This document shows, piece after piece, positions 9,005 through 18,226 of a stretch of 64,000 nucleotides of DNA. The position numbers and the translations under genes were made by a program. The stretch is from Planctomycetota bacterium (GTDB taxonomy: Bacteria; Planctomycetota; Phycisphaerae; Phycisphaerales; UBA1924), in assembly GCA_013285505.1 (NCBI GenBank), contig CP053450.1, positions 3,456,796-3,520,795 on the forward strand, written 5' to 3'. The notes beneath the pieces were generated by a model. It was given only the letters and a program-made list of their open reading frames with translations, was not told where the DNA came from and searched no databases. The stretch's first letter is position 1, and the number at the start of each line of letters is the position of its first letter.

Positions 9005-12000
9005 ATGCTGAGGCGTTCATCTCTTCGTGTCGGTTCGCTGCTTGCCGCGGCCGCAGCCTTTTCTGGAGTCGCCGGGTTGGCCACAACCGCGACGGCCCAG
9101 TTGGACGGCACCGTTGCCGAGCAGATCGCCAGCCCTTCGGCGGTGATCGATCGCGCCCGGCTGCTCGCCGACGACGGCAAGCTCGTGCACGCCTACGAGA
9201 CGCTGAGCTCGCTGCTCACCGGCTCGGGCGCGGACCTGACCGACACCGAGCGGACAACCGCGATGGAGCTGAGCACCTCGATCAACCGCAGGATCGCGGC
9301 GCTGGACGCCTACGAGGTCAGCCTGCAGCGGGCCGAGTTCTCGCTCGCGGGTGACGACCTCAAGGCGGCGGCGCACCACGCCGGCGCGGTCGCCCGGTCG
9401 GGCACCGCCGCCTCGACGCAGACCAGGCGCGCCGAGCAGATGCTCGCCGACATCAACGCCCGCCGGGCGGAGCTGACGCCGGTGATGCAGTCGAAGCTGT
9501 CCGAAGCCCTTCAGGCGATGGAGGCCAACGACTTCGCCACCGCCAAGCGCAACCTCTCGGCGGTCAACCGCTCGGGTGTCGAACTCTCCGCGGCCGACGT
9601 GGAGCGTCTGGCCTCGGCGCAGGAGCAGATCCTGCTCCTCGAGGTTGCCCGAGGCGAGCGGTTCGACGGCCCGATGGCCTCGGCCGCGGTGATGCAGCCG
9701 GGCGTCGTGACGCGTGAGGGCGAAGAGACCGCCTCCCAGCCGGAATCGCAGCCCGAGACCCAGCCCGAGAATTGGGACAACCAGTCCGACACCGACTTCC
9801 TGCAGGTGGCCCGCCAGCTCGAGGCTGGCGGCACGATGGCCGAGGCCGACGCGGCCTTCGGCGAACGCCGCTGGGCCGACGCCCTCGCCAACTACCGCCG
9901 CGCGGTGAACGAGTTCGGCGATCTGCTCACCTCCGAGCAGCGCACGCGGGCCCAGAACCGCATCGCCGAGGCGCAGATCAACATGGGCAGCGGCCAGCCG
10001 AGCCTGATCGACACGGTCATCGGCGACGCCGGGATCGCGGCCGACCAGAAGCGGGCCGAGTTCAAGTTCCTGGCCAACCAGGCCCGCCGCTCGCTGGCGA
10101 CCGGCGACATCGAGGCCGCCCGCGAGCAGGTCGCCGGGGCGCAGCTCATCTGGTCGTCGGCCAAGAACGGGCAGTTCTTCCCCGAGAGCGAGCTGGCTGC
10201 CAAGGCGTCGGAGCTCGACAATCTCCGTGGCGACATCAACGTCGCGGCCGAGCGTCTCCGCCTGGCCGAGATAGCCCAGCAGGAGGAGTCCTCCGCCCGG
10301 CAGGCGACCGACGCGGCCCTGCTCCGCGAGCGTGAGCGTGCCCGCAAGATCACCGAGGCGATCGACCGTGCCCGCGCCCTGCAGCAGGAGCAGAAGTACA
10401 CCGAGGCGCTCGAGGTGGTGGAGAACCAGATCCTCTTCCTCGACCCGATCAACCCCGCGGGGCTCCTGCTCCGCGACACCTACCGCGACATCCTCATCTA
10501 CATGACGTACAACGATTCTGCCCGCCGGCGGAACCACAGCATCTCGATCCTGCAGCAGCAGAACAACGAGGCCAACGTGCCGCCGACCAGGATCTACTCC
10601 TATCCCGCGGACTGGCCGTCGATCAGCGCGACCCGGGTGGGTGCAGAGTCGACCAACGAGACCCCGGCGGACCGCCGCGTGCTGGCGACGCTGGAGAACA
10701 CCACGCTGCCGGCGCAGTTCAACGACAACACGCTCGAGGCGGCCCTGACCTACGTCGGGCAGCTCACGACGCTCGACTTCGACGTGGACTGGGACTCGCT
10801 GGAAGAGATCGGCATCGACCGTGAGACGACCGTCTCGCTGAGCCTCAAGAACGCCAACGCCCGCACGGTGCTCGAGCGTCTGCTCGACAAGGTCTCGACC
10901 GACCCCGTCACGCAGGCTGACTGGGCGGTGCGCGACGGCATGGTGCAGATCGCCAACGAGGACCGCATCCGTCGCCACTCCGTGCTCGAGCAGTACGATC
11001 TCCGCGACCTGGTCTTCGAGATCCCCGATTACGATGAGTCTCCCGAGATCGACCTGCAGACCGTGCTGCAGAGCTCGCAGGGCGGCGGCGGCGGCCGGAG
11101 CCCCTTCCAGCGCGCTCAGGACGACGACGCCGACCCGATCCCGCTCGAGGAGCGGATCGAGCGGATCCGTGAGATCATCTACAGCAATGTGGACCCCGAG
11201 AGCTGGCCCGAGGGCGGCGGCACGACCGGCGCGATGTACGAGCTGAACGGCTCGCTGATCATCCGCAACACGCCGAAGAACCACCGCGAGATCCGCTCGC
11301 TGCTGGCCAAGCTCCGCGAGTCCAAGGCGATGCAGATCAACGTGGAGTCCCGCTTCCTGCTGGTGGCCCAGGACTTCTTCGAGCAGGTCGGTTTCGATCT
11401 GGACATCTACTTCAACGGCGAGAACAACCAGGTCCGCGTCGCCCAGGCGAACGACCCGACCGTGCTCCCCAGCGACTTCTTCGACTTCGAGAACGGCAAC
11501 GGCCTCGGCCGCACCGTCAACGGCCCCGGCACGACCGGCGACGGCTCGGTCCCCGGCCAGCAGGGCGTGGTGCCGCCGACCAAGTGGTCCCCGATCGGTT
11601 CGTCGCAGAACTCGCTCGGCCTGGCGGGCAACCTGCTCCCGGTGTCGGATGAATGGAGCGGGCAGATCCTGTCGGCCGCTCCGGCCCTCGGCATCGCCGG
11701 CCAGTTCCTCGACGACGTGCAGGTCGACTTCCTGATCGAGGCCACGCAGGCCGACCGCCGCAGCGTGCAGCTCACGGCCCCGCGCCTGACCTTCACCAAC
11801 GGGCAGACCTCCAACATCTACGTCGCGACGCAGCAGTCGTTTGTCTCCGACCTCCAGCCCATCACGTCCGATTCGGCGGTCGGCTTCGACCCGACCCTCG
11901 CGGCCGTGACCGAGGGCGTGGTGATGGTGGTCCAGGGTCAGGTGACCGCCGACCGCCGCTACGTGCTGCTGAACGTGGACACCTCGGTCGCTGAGATCGA

Positions 12001-12361
12001 GGGCTTCGCGACACAGCCCGTCACCGCCGTCGCGGGTGGCCAGCTGGTCAACTCCGCCGACACCCAGTCCTTTATCCAGCTGCCGACCCTGTCGGTCACG
12101 CGGGTGCAGACGACCGTGACTGTCCCCGACCAGGGCACCGTCCTGCTCGGCGGCCAGCGGCTGATCAGCGAGTTCGAGGTCGAGACCGGCGTGCCCGTGC
12201 TCAGCAAGCTCCCGATCCTGGGCCGGTTCTTCAGCAACCGCATCGAGTCCCGCGAGGAGCAGACCCTGCTCATCCTCATCAAGCCGACCATCCTGATCCA
12301 GAGCGAGCAGGAGCAGTCCGCGTTCCCCGGCCTGTCGCAGGATCTGGGCTTCGGCGGCTGA
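9005..12361 (+). CDS. Large secretin (type II/IV pilus GspD/PilQ superfamily)
   Basis: An outer-membrane channel protein of about 1118 residues, well above the usual 600-750. It has a signal peptide (about residues 1-29, ending ATTATAQ) and a long helical N-terminal half (about 30-480) rich in Ala/Glu/Arg with TPR-like periodicity. Then follow N-domains (FNDNTLEAALTYVG near residue 570, and NTPKNHREIRSLLAKL), and a C-terminal secretin domain with VPDQGTVLLGGQ near 1040 and LPILGRFFSNRIESREEQTLLILIKPTI. The start at 9005 is chosen because the signal peptide begins there. No other secretion genes are adjacent, so the machine it serves (pilus, type II export or similar) is unknown. Confidence 0.88.
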   Translation: MLRRSSLRVGSLLAAAAAFSGVAGLATTATAQLDGTVAEQIASPSAVIDRARLLADDGKLVHAYETLSSLLTGSGADLTDTERTTAMELSTSINRRIAALDAYEVSLQRAEFSLAGDDLKAAAHHAGAVARSGTAASTQTRRAEQMLADINARRAELTPVMQSKLSEALQAMEANDFATAKRNLSAVNRSGVELSAADVERLASAQEQILLLEVARGERFDGPMASAAVMQPGVVTREGEETASQPESQPETQPENWDNQSDTDFLQVARQLEAGGTMAEADAAFGERRWADALANYRRAVNEFGDLLTSEQRTRAQNRIAEAQINMGSGQPSLIDTVIGDAGIAADQKRAEFKFLANQARRSLATGDIEAAREQVAGAQLIWSSAKNGQFFPESELAAKASELDNLRGDINVAAERLRLAEIAQQEESSARQATDAALLRERERARKITEAIDRARALQQEQKYTEALEVVENQILFLDPINPAGLLLRDTYRDILIYMTYNDSARRRNHSISILQQQNNEANVPPTRIYSYPADWPSISATRVGAESTNETPADRRVLATLENTTLPAQFNDNTLEAALTYVGQLTTLDFDVDWDSLEEIGIDRETTVSLSLKNANARTVLERLLDKVSTDPVTQADWAVRDGMVQIANEDRIRRHSVLEQYDLRDLVFEIPDYDESPEIDLQTVLQSSQGGGGGRSPFQRAQDDDADPIPLEERIERIREIIYSNVDPESWPEGGGTTGAMYELNGSLIIRNTPKNHREIRSLLAKLRESKAMQINVESRFLLVAQDFFEQVGFDLDIYFNGENNQVRVAQANDPTVLPSDFFDFENGNGLGRTVNGPGTTGDGSVPGQQGVVPPTKWSPIGSSQNSLGLAGNLLPVSDEWSGQILSAAPALGIAGQFLDDVQVDFLIEATQADRRSVQLTAPRLTFTNGQTSNIYVATQQSFVSDLQPITSDSAVGFDPTLAAVTEGVVMVVQGQVTADRRYVLLNVDTSVAEIEGFATQPVTAVAGGQLVNSADTQSFIQLPTLSVTRVQTTVTVPDQGTVLLGGQRLISEFEVETGVPVLSKLPILGRFFSNRIESREEQTLLILIKPTILIQSEQEQSAFPGLSQDLGFGG

Positions 12362-12408
12362 TCGCGATCAACCGGCTTCCGGTCGGCGACCGGCGCACGA
12401 GCTATTCC

Positions 12409-12444
12409 AGGGCCGCCCGTGAAAGCGGGCGGCCCTGTTTGTGT
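12409..12444 (+). terminator. Rho-independent terminator of the secretin gene
   Basis: An 11-base stem AGGGCCGCCCG/CGGGCGGCCCT with a six-base loop TGAAAG, followed by GTTTGTGT, 48 bases after the stop codon. Confidence 0.85.
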
Positions 12445-12558
12445 CCGATGTGTGGCGGGACGCGGCGGGGTGGTTACACTACCGAGCCGCTGCGGGTCGC
12501 AATGGCAGGGTTCACACGCCGGGGGGCTCCCGGGGTAGGCAGTGCAGGAGGTACAGCG

Positions 12559-12918
12559 ATGTCGGGGAGTGACTCTCGGATCCGCGTCAAGGAAGTCGAT
12601 GGGGTCACGCAGGTCGAGTTCATCGACCGCAACATCCTCGACGAGGCCAACATCCAGGCCATCGGTGAGGAGATCGACCGCATCATCGCCGACTCACCGT
12701 CGCCCAAGCTGCTGATCAGCTTCGCGAACGTGGACCACCTGTCCTCCGCGGCGCTGGGCACGCTGATCACCATCAACACCAAGATCCGCAACCGGGCCGG
12801 CAAGCTCTGCCTGGCCGACATCGACCCGCAGATCTACGAGGTGTTTGTGATTACGCGGCTCAACCAGCTCTTCGACATCCACGAGTCGAAAGAAGCCGCG
12901 ATGAAGGCGTTTGCGTGA
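12559..12918 (+). CDS. STAS-domain anti-anti-sigma factor (RsbV/SpoIIAA-like)
   Basis: A 119-residue STAS protein: VEFIDRNILDEANIQAIGEEIDRII, then SFANVDHLSSAALGTLI, in which the Ser pair is the expected phosphorylation site. In the partner-switch model the unphosphorylated form binds the kinase/anti-sigma and frees a sigma factor or other target. ATG 12559 is supported by AGGAGG at 12546-12551; an in-frame extension to 12439 lacks family similarity. The stop overlaps the GTG of the RsbW-like gene (GTGA), so the two are co-translated. A TACACT box near 12474 may be part of the promoter. Confidence 0.9.
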   Translation: MSGSDSRIRVKEVDGVTQVEFIDRNILDEANIQAIGEEIDRIIADSPSPKLLISFANVDHLSSAALGTLITINTKIRNRAGKLCLADIDPQIYEVFVITRLNQLFDIHESKEAAMKAFA

Positions 12919-13385
12919 GTGCTGTCCCGGCTCGGCCGGGGCGCACGGATAGGCGGGCCATGCCGGGGTCACCGATGTCAGGCCAAGTCTCACTTGTCAA
13001 CGATCGGGACCAGATCAACGCGGTCCAGGATCTGGTCGTGGAGCAGGCCGAGGAACTCGGCTTCCCCAACGGCGCCCGGTTCGCCCTGCGGCTCGCGATC
13101 GAGGAGGCCATCGTCAACGCCTTCCGCCACGGCCACCGGGGACTCCCCGACGACACGCCGATCACCGTCGAGTACACCATCTCCCCGGAACGCATCAACG
13201 TCGCGATCGAGGACCGAGGCCCCGGCTTCGTCCCCGCGGCCGTGCCCGACCCCACCCTCGATGAGAACCTCGAGAACCCCGGCGGACGGGGTCTGGTGCT
13301 GATGAGAGCGTACATGTCGCGGGTGCGACACAACGACCGGGGCAACCGGGTCGAGATGGAACTGCTCATGCCCGACGAGCTCTGA
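12915..13385 (+). CDS. RsbW-type serine kinase / anti-sigma factor (HATPase)
   Basis: A GHKL ATPase fold without a histidine-kinase half. The N box is RLAIEEAIVNAFRHGH, the G1 box IEDRGPGF and the G2 box GGRGLVLMRAYM. It would phosphorylate the STAS protein encoded just upstream and bind a client, classically a sigma factor. The GTG start at 12915 overlaps the previous stop; an ATG at 12960 or 12975 could also serve. 141-156 residues, normal for RsbW. No cognate sigma factor of the SigB type lies next to it; the only sigma gene in the window (20018) is of the primary type. Confidence 0.88.
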   Translation: MSAVPARPGRTDRRAMPGSPMSGQVSLVNDRDQINAVQDLVVEQAEELGFPNGARFALRLAIEEAIVNAFRHGHRGLPDDTPITVEYTISPERINVAIEDRGPGFVPAAVPDPTLDENLENPGGRGLVLMRAYMSRVRHNDRGNRVEMELLMPDEL

Positions 13386-13472
13386 GCGGCTCTGCGGGCC
13401 CCCACCGCTCGCGGCGGTGGCCGGGCCGGCGTCGGGGCTCGGGAGAGGGGCCCGGAACCGGTTTCGGTGATC

Positions 13473-13501
13473 TTGCCGGGTGCAGAACAGCTCACTATAC
13501 T
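13473..13501 (+). promoter_or_regulatory. Sigma-70 promoter of the isc cluster
   Basis: TTGCCG (13473-13478) and TATACT (13496-13501) with a 17-base spacer match consensus at four and five of six positions. It lies 60 bases before the iscS ATG. No gene for an IscR/Rrf2 regulator is nearby. Confidence 0.6.
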
Positions 13502-13560
13502 GGAATGATTCTAAGTCTCTGCCATACCCCAGCCTGCCAGGCTGTTTCCGGAGGTGCCCG

Positions 13561-14793
13561 ATGCAACTGCCCGTATACATGGATCACGCGGCGACGACAC
13601 CCTGCGACCCCCGCGTCGTCGAGGCGATGCTGCCCTACTTCACCGAGCACTTCGGCAACCCCGGCAGCCGCAACCACGCCTTCGGCTGGAAGGCCGAGGA
13701 GGCCGTGGACACCGCCCGCCAGCAGGTCGCCGATCTGCTGGGCGCCGACCGCAAGGAGATCGTCTTCACCAGCGGGGCAACCGAGTCGAACAACATCGCG
13801 ATCAAGGGTGCGGCGTACATGTACGCCAACGCCCCGGCCGGCAGCACCAAGCGCGGCCACATCATCAGCTCGCCCATCGAGCACAAGGCCGTGCTCGACC
13901 CGGTCAAGCGGCTCGAGAAGGAGGGTTTCGATGTCACCCTGATCGACCCGCGTCAGGACGGGATCACGACGGCCGAGATGGTCAAGGACGCGATGCGCGA
14001 CGACACCATCCTCGTCTCGATTATGTGGGCCAACAACGAGATCGGGACGATCAACGAGATCCCCGAGATCGGCAAGCTGTGCCACGAGCGTGGCGTGCTC
14101 TTCCACACCGACGCGACGCAGTGGGCGGGCAAGATGCCCGTCGATGTGATCGCCGACGGGGTCGATCTGCTCAGCATGAGCGGGCACAAGATCTACGGCC
14201 CGAAGGGCGTCGGGGCGCTCTACGTCCGCCGCCGCAAGCCCCGCGTCCGCCTGCACGCCCTGACCGACGGCGGCGGGCAGGAGCGGAACTTCCGCTCGGG
14301 CACGCTCAATGTGACGGGCATCGTCGGGCTGGGCAAGGCGTGCGAGATCGCCAAGGCCGAGATGGACGCCGACCGTGAGCGGCTGCTGGCCCTGCGGCAG
14401 AAGCTCGAGGCCCGAGTGACCAAGGAATTGGACGTGGTCCAGATCAACGGCCACGCCGAGAAGCGGCTGCCGCACCTGACCAACATCTCCTTCGGCTTTG
14501 TCGAGGGCGAGGGGCTCATGATGGCCTGCAAGGACGTGGCGATGAGCTCGGGCTCGGCGTGCACCAGCGCGAGCCTTGAGCCGAGCTACGTGCTCAAGGG
14601 GCTGGGTGTGGGCGACGAGCTGGCGCACAGCTCGCTCCGCCTGAGCTTCGGGCGTTGGACCACCGAGGAAGAGGTGGACTTCGCGACCGACTACATCATC
14701 AACGGGGTCAAGAAGCTGCGTGAGCTGAGCCCGCTCTACGACATGCACAACGAGGGCATCGACATCACCAAGATCGAGTGGGCGGCGCACTAG
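13561..14793 (+). CDS. iscS: Cysteine desulfurase
   Basis: A PLP enzyme that takes sulfur from cysteine and passes it as persulfide to the scaffold encoded next door. It shows [17 protein letters not shown] at the N-terminus, TSGATESNN, the PLP lysine in [10 protein letters not shown] near residue 207, and the persulfide cysteine in [18 protein letters not shown] near residue 335. About 410 residues, as for IscS. ATG 13561 follows GGAGGTGCCCG; an upstream in-frame ATG at 13480 lies before the promoter. Leads iscS-iscU-iscA. Confidence 0.95.
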   Translation: MQLPVYMDHAATTPCDPRVVEAMLPYFTEHFGNPGSRNHAFGWKAEEAVDTARQQVADLLGADRKEIVFTSGATESNNIAIKGAAYMYANAPAGSTKRGHIISSPIEHKAVLDPVKRLEKEGFDVTLIDPRQDGITTAEMVKDAMRDDTILVSIMWANNEIGTINEIPEIGKLCHERGVLFHTDATQWAGKMPVDVIADGVDLLSMSGHKIYGPKGVGALYVRRRKPRVRLHALTDGGGQERNFRSGTLNVTGIVGLGKACEIAKAEMDADRERLLALRQKLEARVTKELDVVQINGHAEKRLPHLTNISFGFVEGEGLMMACKDVAMSSGSACTSASLEPSYVLKGLGVGDELAHSSLRLSFGRWTTEEEVDFATDYIINGVKKLRELSPLYDMHNEGIDITKIEWAAH

Positions 14794-14855
14794 CGCGTCC
14801 GTTCGTGGCGACAGGCAGACGACATTGACGGGCGCACACGCCCGAGGAGCCGGAC

Positions 14856-15257
14856 ATGGCATACAGCGAGAAGGTCATCGACCACTACGACAACCCGCGC
14901 AACGTGGGCAACTTTGGCACCGGCAAGGAAGTGAAGGACCGCTCCGACATCGGTGTGGGCCTGGTCGGCGCGCCCGAGTGCGGCGACGTGATGCAGCTGC
15001 AGATCAAGGTCAACGAAGAGAACGGCGTCATCGAGGACGCGAAGTTCAAGTGCTTCGGGTGCGGGTCGGCGATCGCGTCGAGCTCGCTGGCGACCGAGTG
15101 GCTCAAAGGCCGCACGCTCGACGAGGGCATGGCCCTGCGGAACACCGAGATCGTCGAGGAGCTGAGCCTGCCGCCGGTCAAGATCCACTGCTCGGTGCTG
15201 GCCGAGGACGCGATCAAAGCCGCGATCAAGGACTACAAGGCCAAGCACGGGGCCTGA
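14856..15257 (+). CDS. iscU: Iron-sulfur cluster scaffold protein
   Basis: A 133-residue IscU/NifU-N scaffold on which [2Fe-2S] clusters are built. The three ligand cysteines are visible in GAPECGDVM, FKCFGCGSAIASSS and KIHCSVLAEDA, with the conserved Asp after the first. No LPPVK Hsp70 loop is obvious beyond LSLPPVKIHC, which in fact contains that motif, so HscA/DnaK docking is plausible. It lies 62 bases after iscS in the same direction, with a terminator after it. Confidence 0.95.
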   Translation: MAYSEKVIDHYDNPRNVGNFGTGKEVKDRSDIGVGLVGAPECGDVMQLQIKVNEENGVIEDAKFKCFGCGSAIASSSLATEWLKGRTLDEGMALRNTEIVEELSLPPVKIHCSVLAEDAIKAAIKDYKAKHGA

Positions 15258-15276
15258 CCGACGCGGTCCGATAGGT

Positions 15277-15300
15277 GCCCGCAGAACTCCGGGCGTTTTT
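15277..15300 (+). terminator. Terminator after iscU
   Basis: GCCCG (15277-15281) pairs with CGGGC (15290-15294), followed after one G by five T. A short stem, so it may be leaky and still allow the downstream iscA-type gene to be transcribed. Confidence 0.5.
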
Positions 15301-15374
15301 GCCGCGTACGATTCATGTGAGCCGGCAGCCTACGGGTGCCGATATGCCTCGCAGCCACCATTGGAGGGCGGATC

Positions 15375-15743
15375 ATGACGACCGAAACCGACACCCAGAC
15401 CCCGACCGAAGCCCCCGTGATCCTCACCGAGGCCGCGGCCCGGGAGATCAGGACGATCATCGAGAGCCAGGAGCTCGACGCCGAGAAGGTCCGCCTGCGG
15501 GTGGGCGTCAAGGGCGGCGGGTGCTCCGGGTTCAGCTACCTGCTCGACCTCACCGAGAACAAGAAGGACACCGACGAGGAGTTCGAGATCCACGGCATCA
15601 AGATCATCTGCGACCCCAAGAGCCTGCTCTACCTGGGCGGCACGACGGTCGATTTCCGCGACGAGATCATGGGGCGCGGGTTCGTCTTCGGCAACCCCAA
15701 CGCGACCAGCAGCTGCGGGTGCGGCTCGAGCTTCTCTGTCTGA
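15375..15743 (+). CDS. A-type iron-sulfur carrier (IscA/ErpA/HesB family)
   Basis: Carries Fe-S clusters from the scaffold to target proteins. About 122 residues with VKGGGCSGFSYLLDL (first conserved Cys) and the C-terminal SSCGCGSSF with the CxC pair. It fits the ErpA/IscA/SufA family; which subtype cannot be settled. The ATG at 15375 follows GGAGGGCGG; an upstream in-frame ATG at 15336 has no family similarity. Third gene of the minimal ISC set, which lacks hscBA, fdx and iscR here. Confidence 0.92.
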   Translation: MTTETDTQTPTEAPVILTEAAAREIRTIIESQELDAEKVRLRVGVKGGGCSGFSYLLDLTENKKDTDEEFEIHGIKIICDPKSLLYLGGTTVDFRDEIMGRGFVFGNPNATSSCGCGSSFSV

Positions 15744-15802
15744 TCACGCCCGATCCCGGCCCGTCACCGCGCCAGGCCCGGGATCTGCTGTCCCGCCCAA
15801 CG

Positions 15803-15832
15803 GAGACCCGGCACCCCGCCGGGTCTCTTGTC
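15803..15832 (+). terminator. Terminator after the isc cluster
   Basis: GAGACCCGGC (15803-15812) pairs with GCCGGGTCTC (15818-15827) around a five-base loop, followed by TTGTC. A strong ten-pair stem with a poor T tract. Confidence 0.65.
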
Positions 15833-15957
15833 GTCCCTGACGGGGCCGCAGGAGCGGTCTGCGGACAGGTCTTTTCCGGGCAGCCCAGAGGCTGTATGCT
15901 GGCCCGAGGGAACGATCGGAGGCCGGAGCACGGAGTGCCCCGGCGGGAAGGATCTGC

Positions 15958-16440
15958 ATGAGCGAGGCATCGACGCCGACCGAGACCGCGCAGGGCTATT
16001 CCCCGCCCACCGTCACGCAAATCAGCGTGTTCCTCGACAACCGCGTCGGCAAGCTGCACGACCTGGTCGAGGCCTTCGCCGACTCGCCCGACTGCTACAT
16101 CTGCGCCATCAGCGTGCACGAGGCGGCCGACCACGCGGTGGTCAGGCTCATCACCAACAACGCCGCGGCCGCCAAGGACCTGCTCCGCGAGCACGGGCTG
16201 CCCTTTTGCCTGATGGACGTGCTGGTCGTCGAGATTACCAAGGGCCACACGCTCAGCGGCATGTGCCTGAGCCTGCTCGGAGCTGAGCTCAACATCCAGT
16301 TCGCCTACCCCCTCATGCTCCGCCCCAACGGCACCCCCACCATCGCCCTCGCCGTGGACGACAAGTACCTCGCGGGGCAGATCCTACGGCGGAAAGAGTT
16401 CCGGCTGTTGGGGGAAGCGGACATTATGGACGTGCACTAA
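15958..16440 (+). CDS. Tandem ACT-domain protein
   Basis: 160 residues made of two ACT-like halves. The first, VTQISVFLDNRVGKLHDLVEAFAD, has the usual ligand-loop pattern at the end of strand one; the second starts near residue 85 (DVLVVEITKGHTLSGMCLSLLG). ACT domains bind amino acids and regulate enzymes or transport. No catalytic domain is attached, so it is probably a stand-alone sensor. A TATGCT box near 15892 may be the -10 element. Its stop overlaps the stop of the convergent oxygenase gene. Confidence 0.75.
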   Translation: MSEASTPTETAQGYSPPTVTQISVFLDNRVGKLHDLVEAFADSPDCYICAISVHEAADHAVVRLITNNAAAAKDLLREHGLPFCLMDVLVVEITKGHTLSGMCLSLLGAELNIQFAYPLMLRPNGTPTIALAVDDKYLAGQILRRKEFRLLGEADIMDVH

Positions 16441-17129
16441 CCCGCGACGGCGTCGTCCTCTAGCCGAACGCGGGCCCACTGCAGCGGTGCCGGAAGGTCC
16501 CCAAACGCGAATTCCATGTGCAAGACACGCCGACGTGTATTAGTGGTTGAACGCTCGCTCCCGTGCAAGACGAGCGGACGCATCAGCACTGCGTCACCGG
16601 CGCGGGCCGACACCGGCGTTCCTCGTTCTGGAGCGAGATCTTCATCAGCGGAAATGTCCTTGCCTGCCAAGTGAGTGCACGGCTTGACCCGAAGACATCC
16701 GTTGCGCTCGTCGGCGTTGTCCAGGTGCAATCGGACCGTGACGAGTTGCTCGAGCACCTCGGCTGGGGGTGAGACGTGGGGCTGCCCGTCTTTGAGAGAC
16801 CACGGCCCGAATCCCGTTGCATCTACCCGCCGAGCGACCGCGATCGTCACGTCGCGGTGCAGCCGAAGGTGCCAGTTCGCATTCTCGCGCTTGTCGAATA
16901 GAATCGCGCGACTGAGCAGAGTGCCGCTGTCGAAACGATCGCTGAGGTACGCACGAGCGATTCTTGCGGCCTTCCACCCGGCTGGCCACCCGGAGAGCGG
17001 ATCGCGCAGACCGGCGCGTCCCTCTGGACAGGTCTCAACGAGTTGATCGAGCAAATCAGGATCGACAAGAGACCGCACGATCTCGGCACCATCACGGTCA
17101 ACATCCCACTTGGAGGTGTCGATGCGCAT
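16437..17129 (-). CDS. Phytanoyl-CoA dioxygenase (PhyH)-like protein
   Basis: 230 residues resembling Fe(II)/2-oxoglutarate oxygenases of the PhyH family. Candidate metal and co-substrate ligands lie in NWHLRLHRDVT, in VRLHLDNADERNGCLRV, and in the C-terminal LVLHGSERSTTNTRRRVLHMEF, where His and Arg are expected. The substrate is unknown. Base composition and codon choice look less G/C-biased than the neighbours (more A/T third positions), so recent acquisition is possible. Seven bases separate it from trxB on the same strand. Confidence 0.65.
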   Translation of the reverse strand: MRIDTSKWDVDRDGAEIVRSLVDPDLLDQLVETCPEGRAGLRDPLSGWPAGWKAARIARAYLSDRFDSGTLLSRAILFDKRENANWHLRLHRDVTIAVARRVDATGFGPWSLKDGQPHVSPPAEVLEQLVTVRLHLDNADERNGCLRVKPCTHLAGKDISADEDLAPERGTPVSARAGDAVLMRPLVLHGSERSTTNTRRRVLHMEFAFGDLPAPLQWARVRLEDDAVAG

Positions 17130-17135
17130 CGTGGA

Positions 17136-18141
17136 TCACACCAACCCCTTCGCCCCCAACCACCGCTCGGCATCCAGGGCCGCCTGGCACCCCATCCCCG
17201 CAGCCGTCACCGCCTGGCGGTACTCACCATCCGCCACATCCCCCGCGGCGAACACGCCGTCGATGTTGGTGTTGCTGTGGCGGGTCTTGAGGTCGAGGTA
17301 GCCGGCGCCGTCGAACTCAAGGCCGGAGTCCTTGAGGAACTTGGTCGCCGGTGTGTGGCCGATGGCGATGAAAAGACCCTTGACGGTCAGCTCCGACCGC
17401 TCGCCGGTCTTCGTGTCTTCGAGGACCACGGCGCGGAGCTTCTCGTTCATGCCCTCCTTGCCGTCGCTCAGGCAGTCCACGACCTGCTTGTTCCAGTGGA
17501 CCTTGGCGTTGGGCTTGGAGAGGAACCGCTCCTGCATCACCTTGCTGGCGCGGAGTTCATCGCGCCGGTGGATGAGGTGGACCGTGGAGGCGAACTTGGT
17601 GAGGTAGGTGGCCTCTTCCATCGCGGTGTCGCCGCCGCCGACGACGGCGAGCTCCTGGTCGCGAAAGATCGGCAGGGCCCCGTCGCAGACGGGCGCAGGC
17701 CGAGACACCGCCGCCGGCGGTGGCCAGGCGCATCTCGCTCTCGAGCCCCAGCCAGTTGGCGGTGGCGCCGGTCGCGATGATCACGGCGTGCGCGCGCACT
17801 TCCTTGCCGCCGGAGGTGTGCAGGATGTGGGGGCCGGAGCCGTCGGTGTTGAAATCGCACCGGGCGATGTCCTCGCCGATGACCTTGGTCCCGAACCGCT
17901 CGGCCTGGGCCTGGAACTTCATCATCATCTCGGGGCCCGCGATGCCCTCGGGGAAGCCGGGGTAGTTCTCGACATCGGTGGTCAGCATGAGTTGGCCGCC
18001 GGGCAGGATCGGCCCGGGGTCCTGCTTGGGGACGCCGATGTAGGCGACGGGATCGAGGCTGGCGCGGGCGGCGTAGATCGCGGCGGTCCAGCCGGCGGGG
18101 CCGGAACCGACGATCACGAGCTTGTGGATGGTGTCTGCCAT
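17136..18141 (-). CDS. trxB: Thioredoxin reductase, frameshifted
   Basis: A FAD/NADPH disulfide reductase that keeps thioredoxin reduced. FAD-binding GSGPAGWTAAIYAARA lies at the N-terminus. The redox pair CAVC(D) is near residue 147, NADPH-binding VVGGGDTAMEEA follows, and FAAGDVADGEYRQAVTAAGMGC is at the C-terminus. One extra base in the GGG at 17691-17693 (plus strand) breaks the frame within the active-site motif; removing it restores CAVCDGALPIF. About 334 residues after repair, normal for TrxB. An essential function in most bacteria, so true inactivation is unlikely. Confidence 0.92.
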
Positions 18142-18226
18142 AGGACGGGGCTCACAATTGAGGGACCGGGAGTATTCCCGACAGGATCGTCGGGAGGCTT
18201 CCGCGGGGGCGGGCGGTCGGGACGGT

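Noticed and set aside
9017..11284. Open frame of about 755 codons on the minus strand across the secretin gene
   Set aside because: High G+C removes stops from antisense frames; the reading is rich in Arg/Gly/Val/Asp with no domain, and the plus strand codes for a clear secretin. The same holds for long antisense frames over iscS, gyrA, rpsA, mnmG and the carboxypeptidase.
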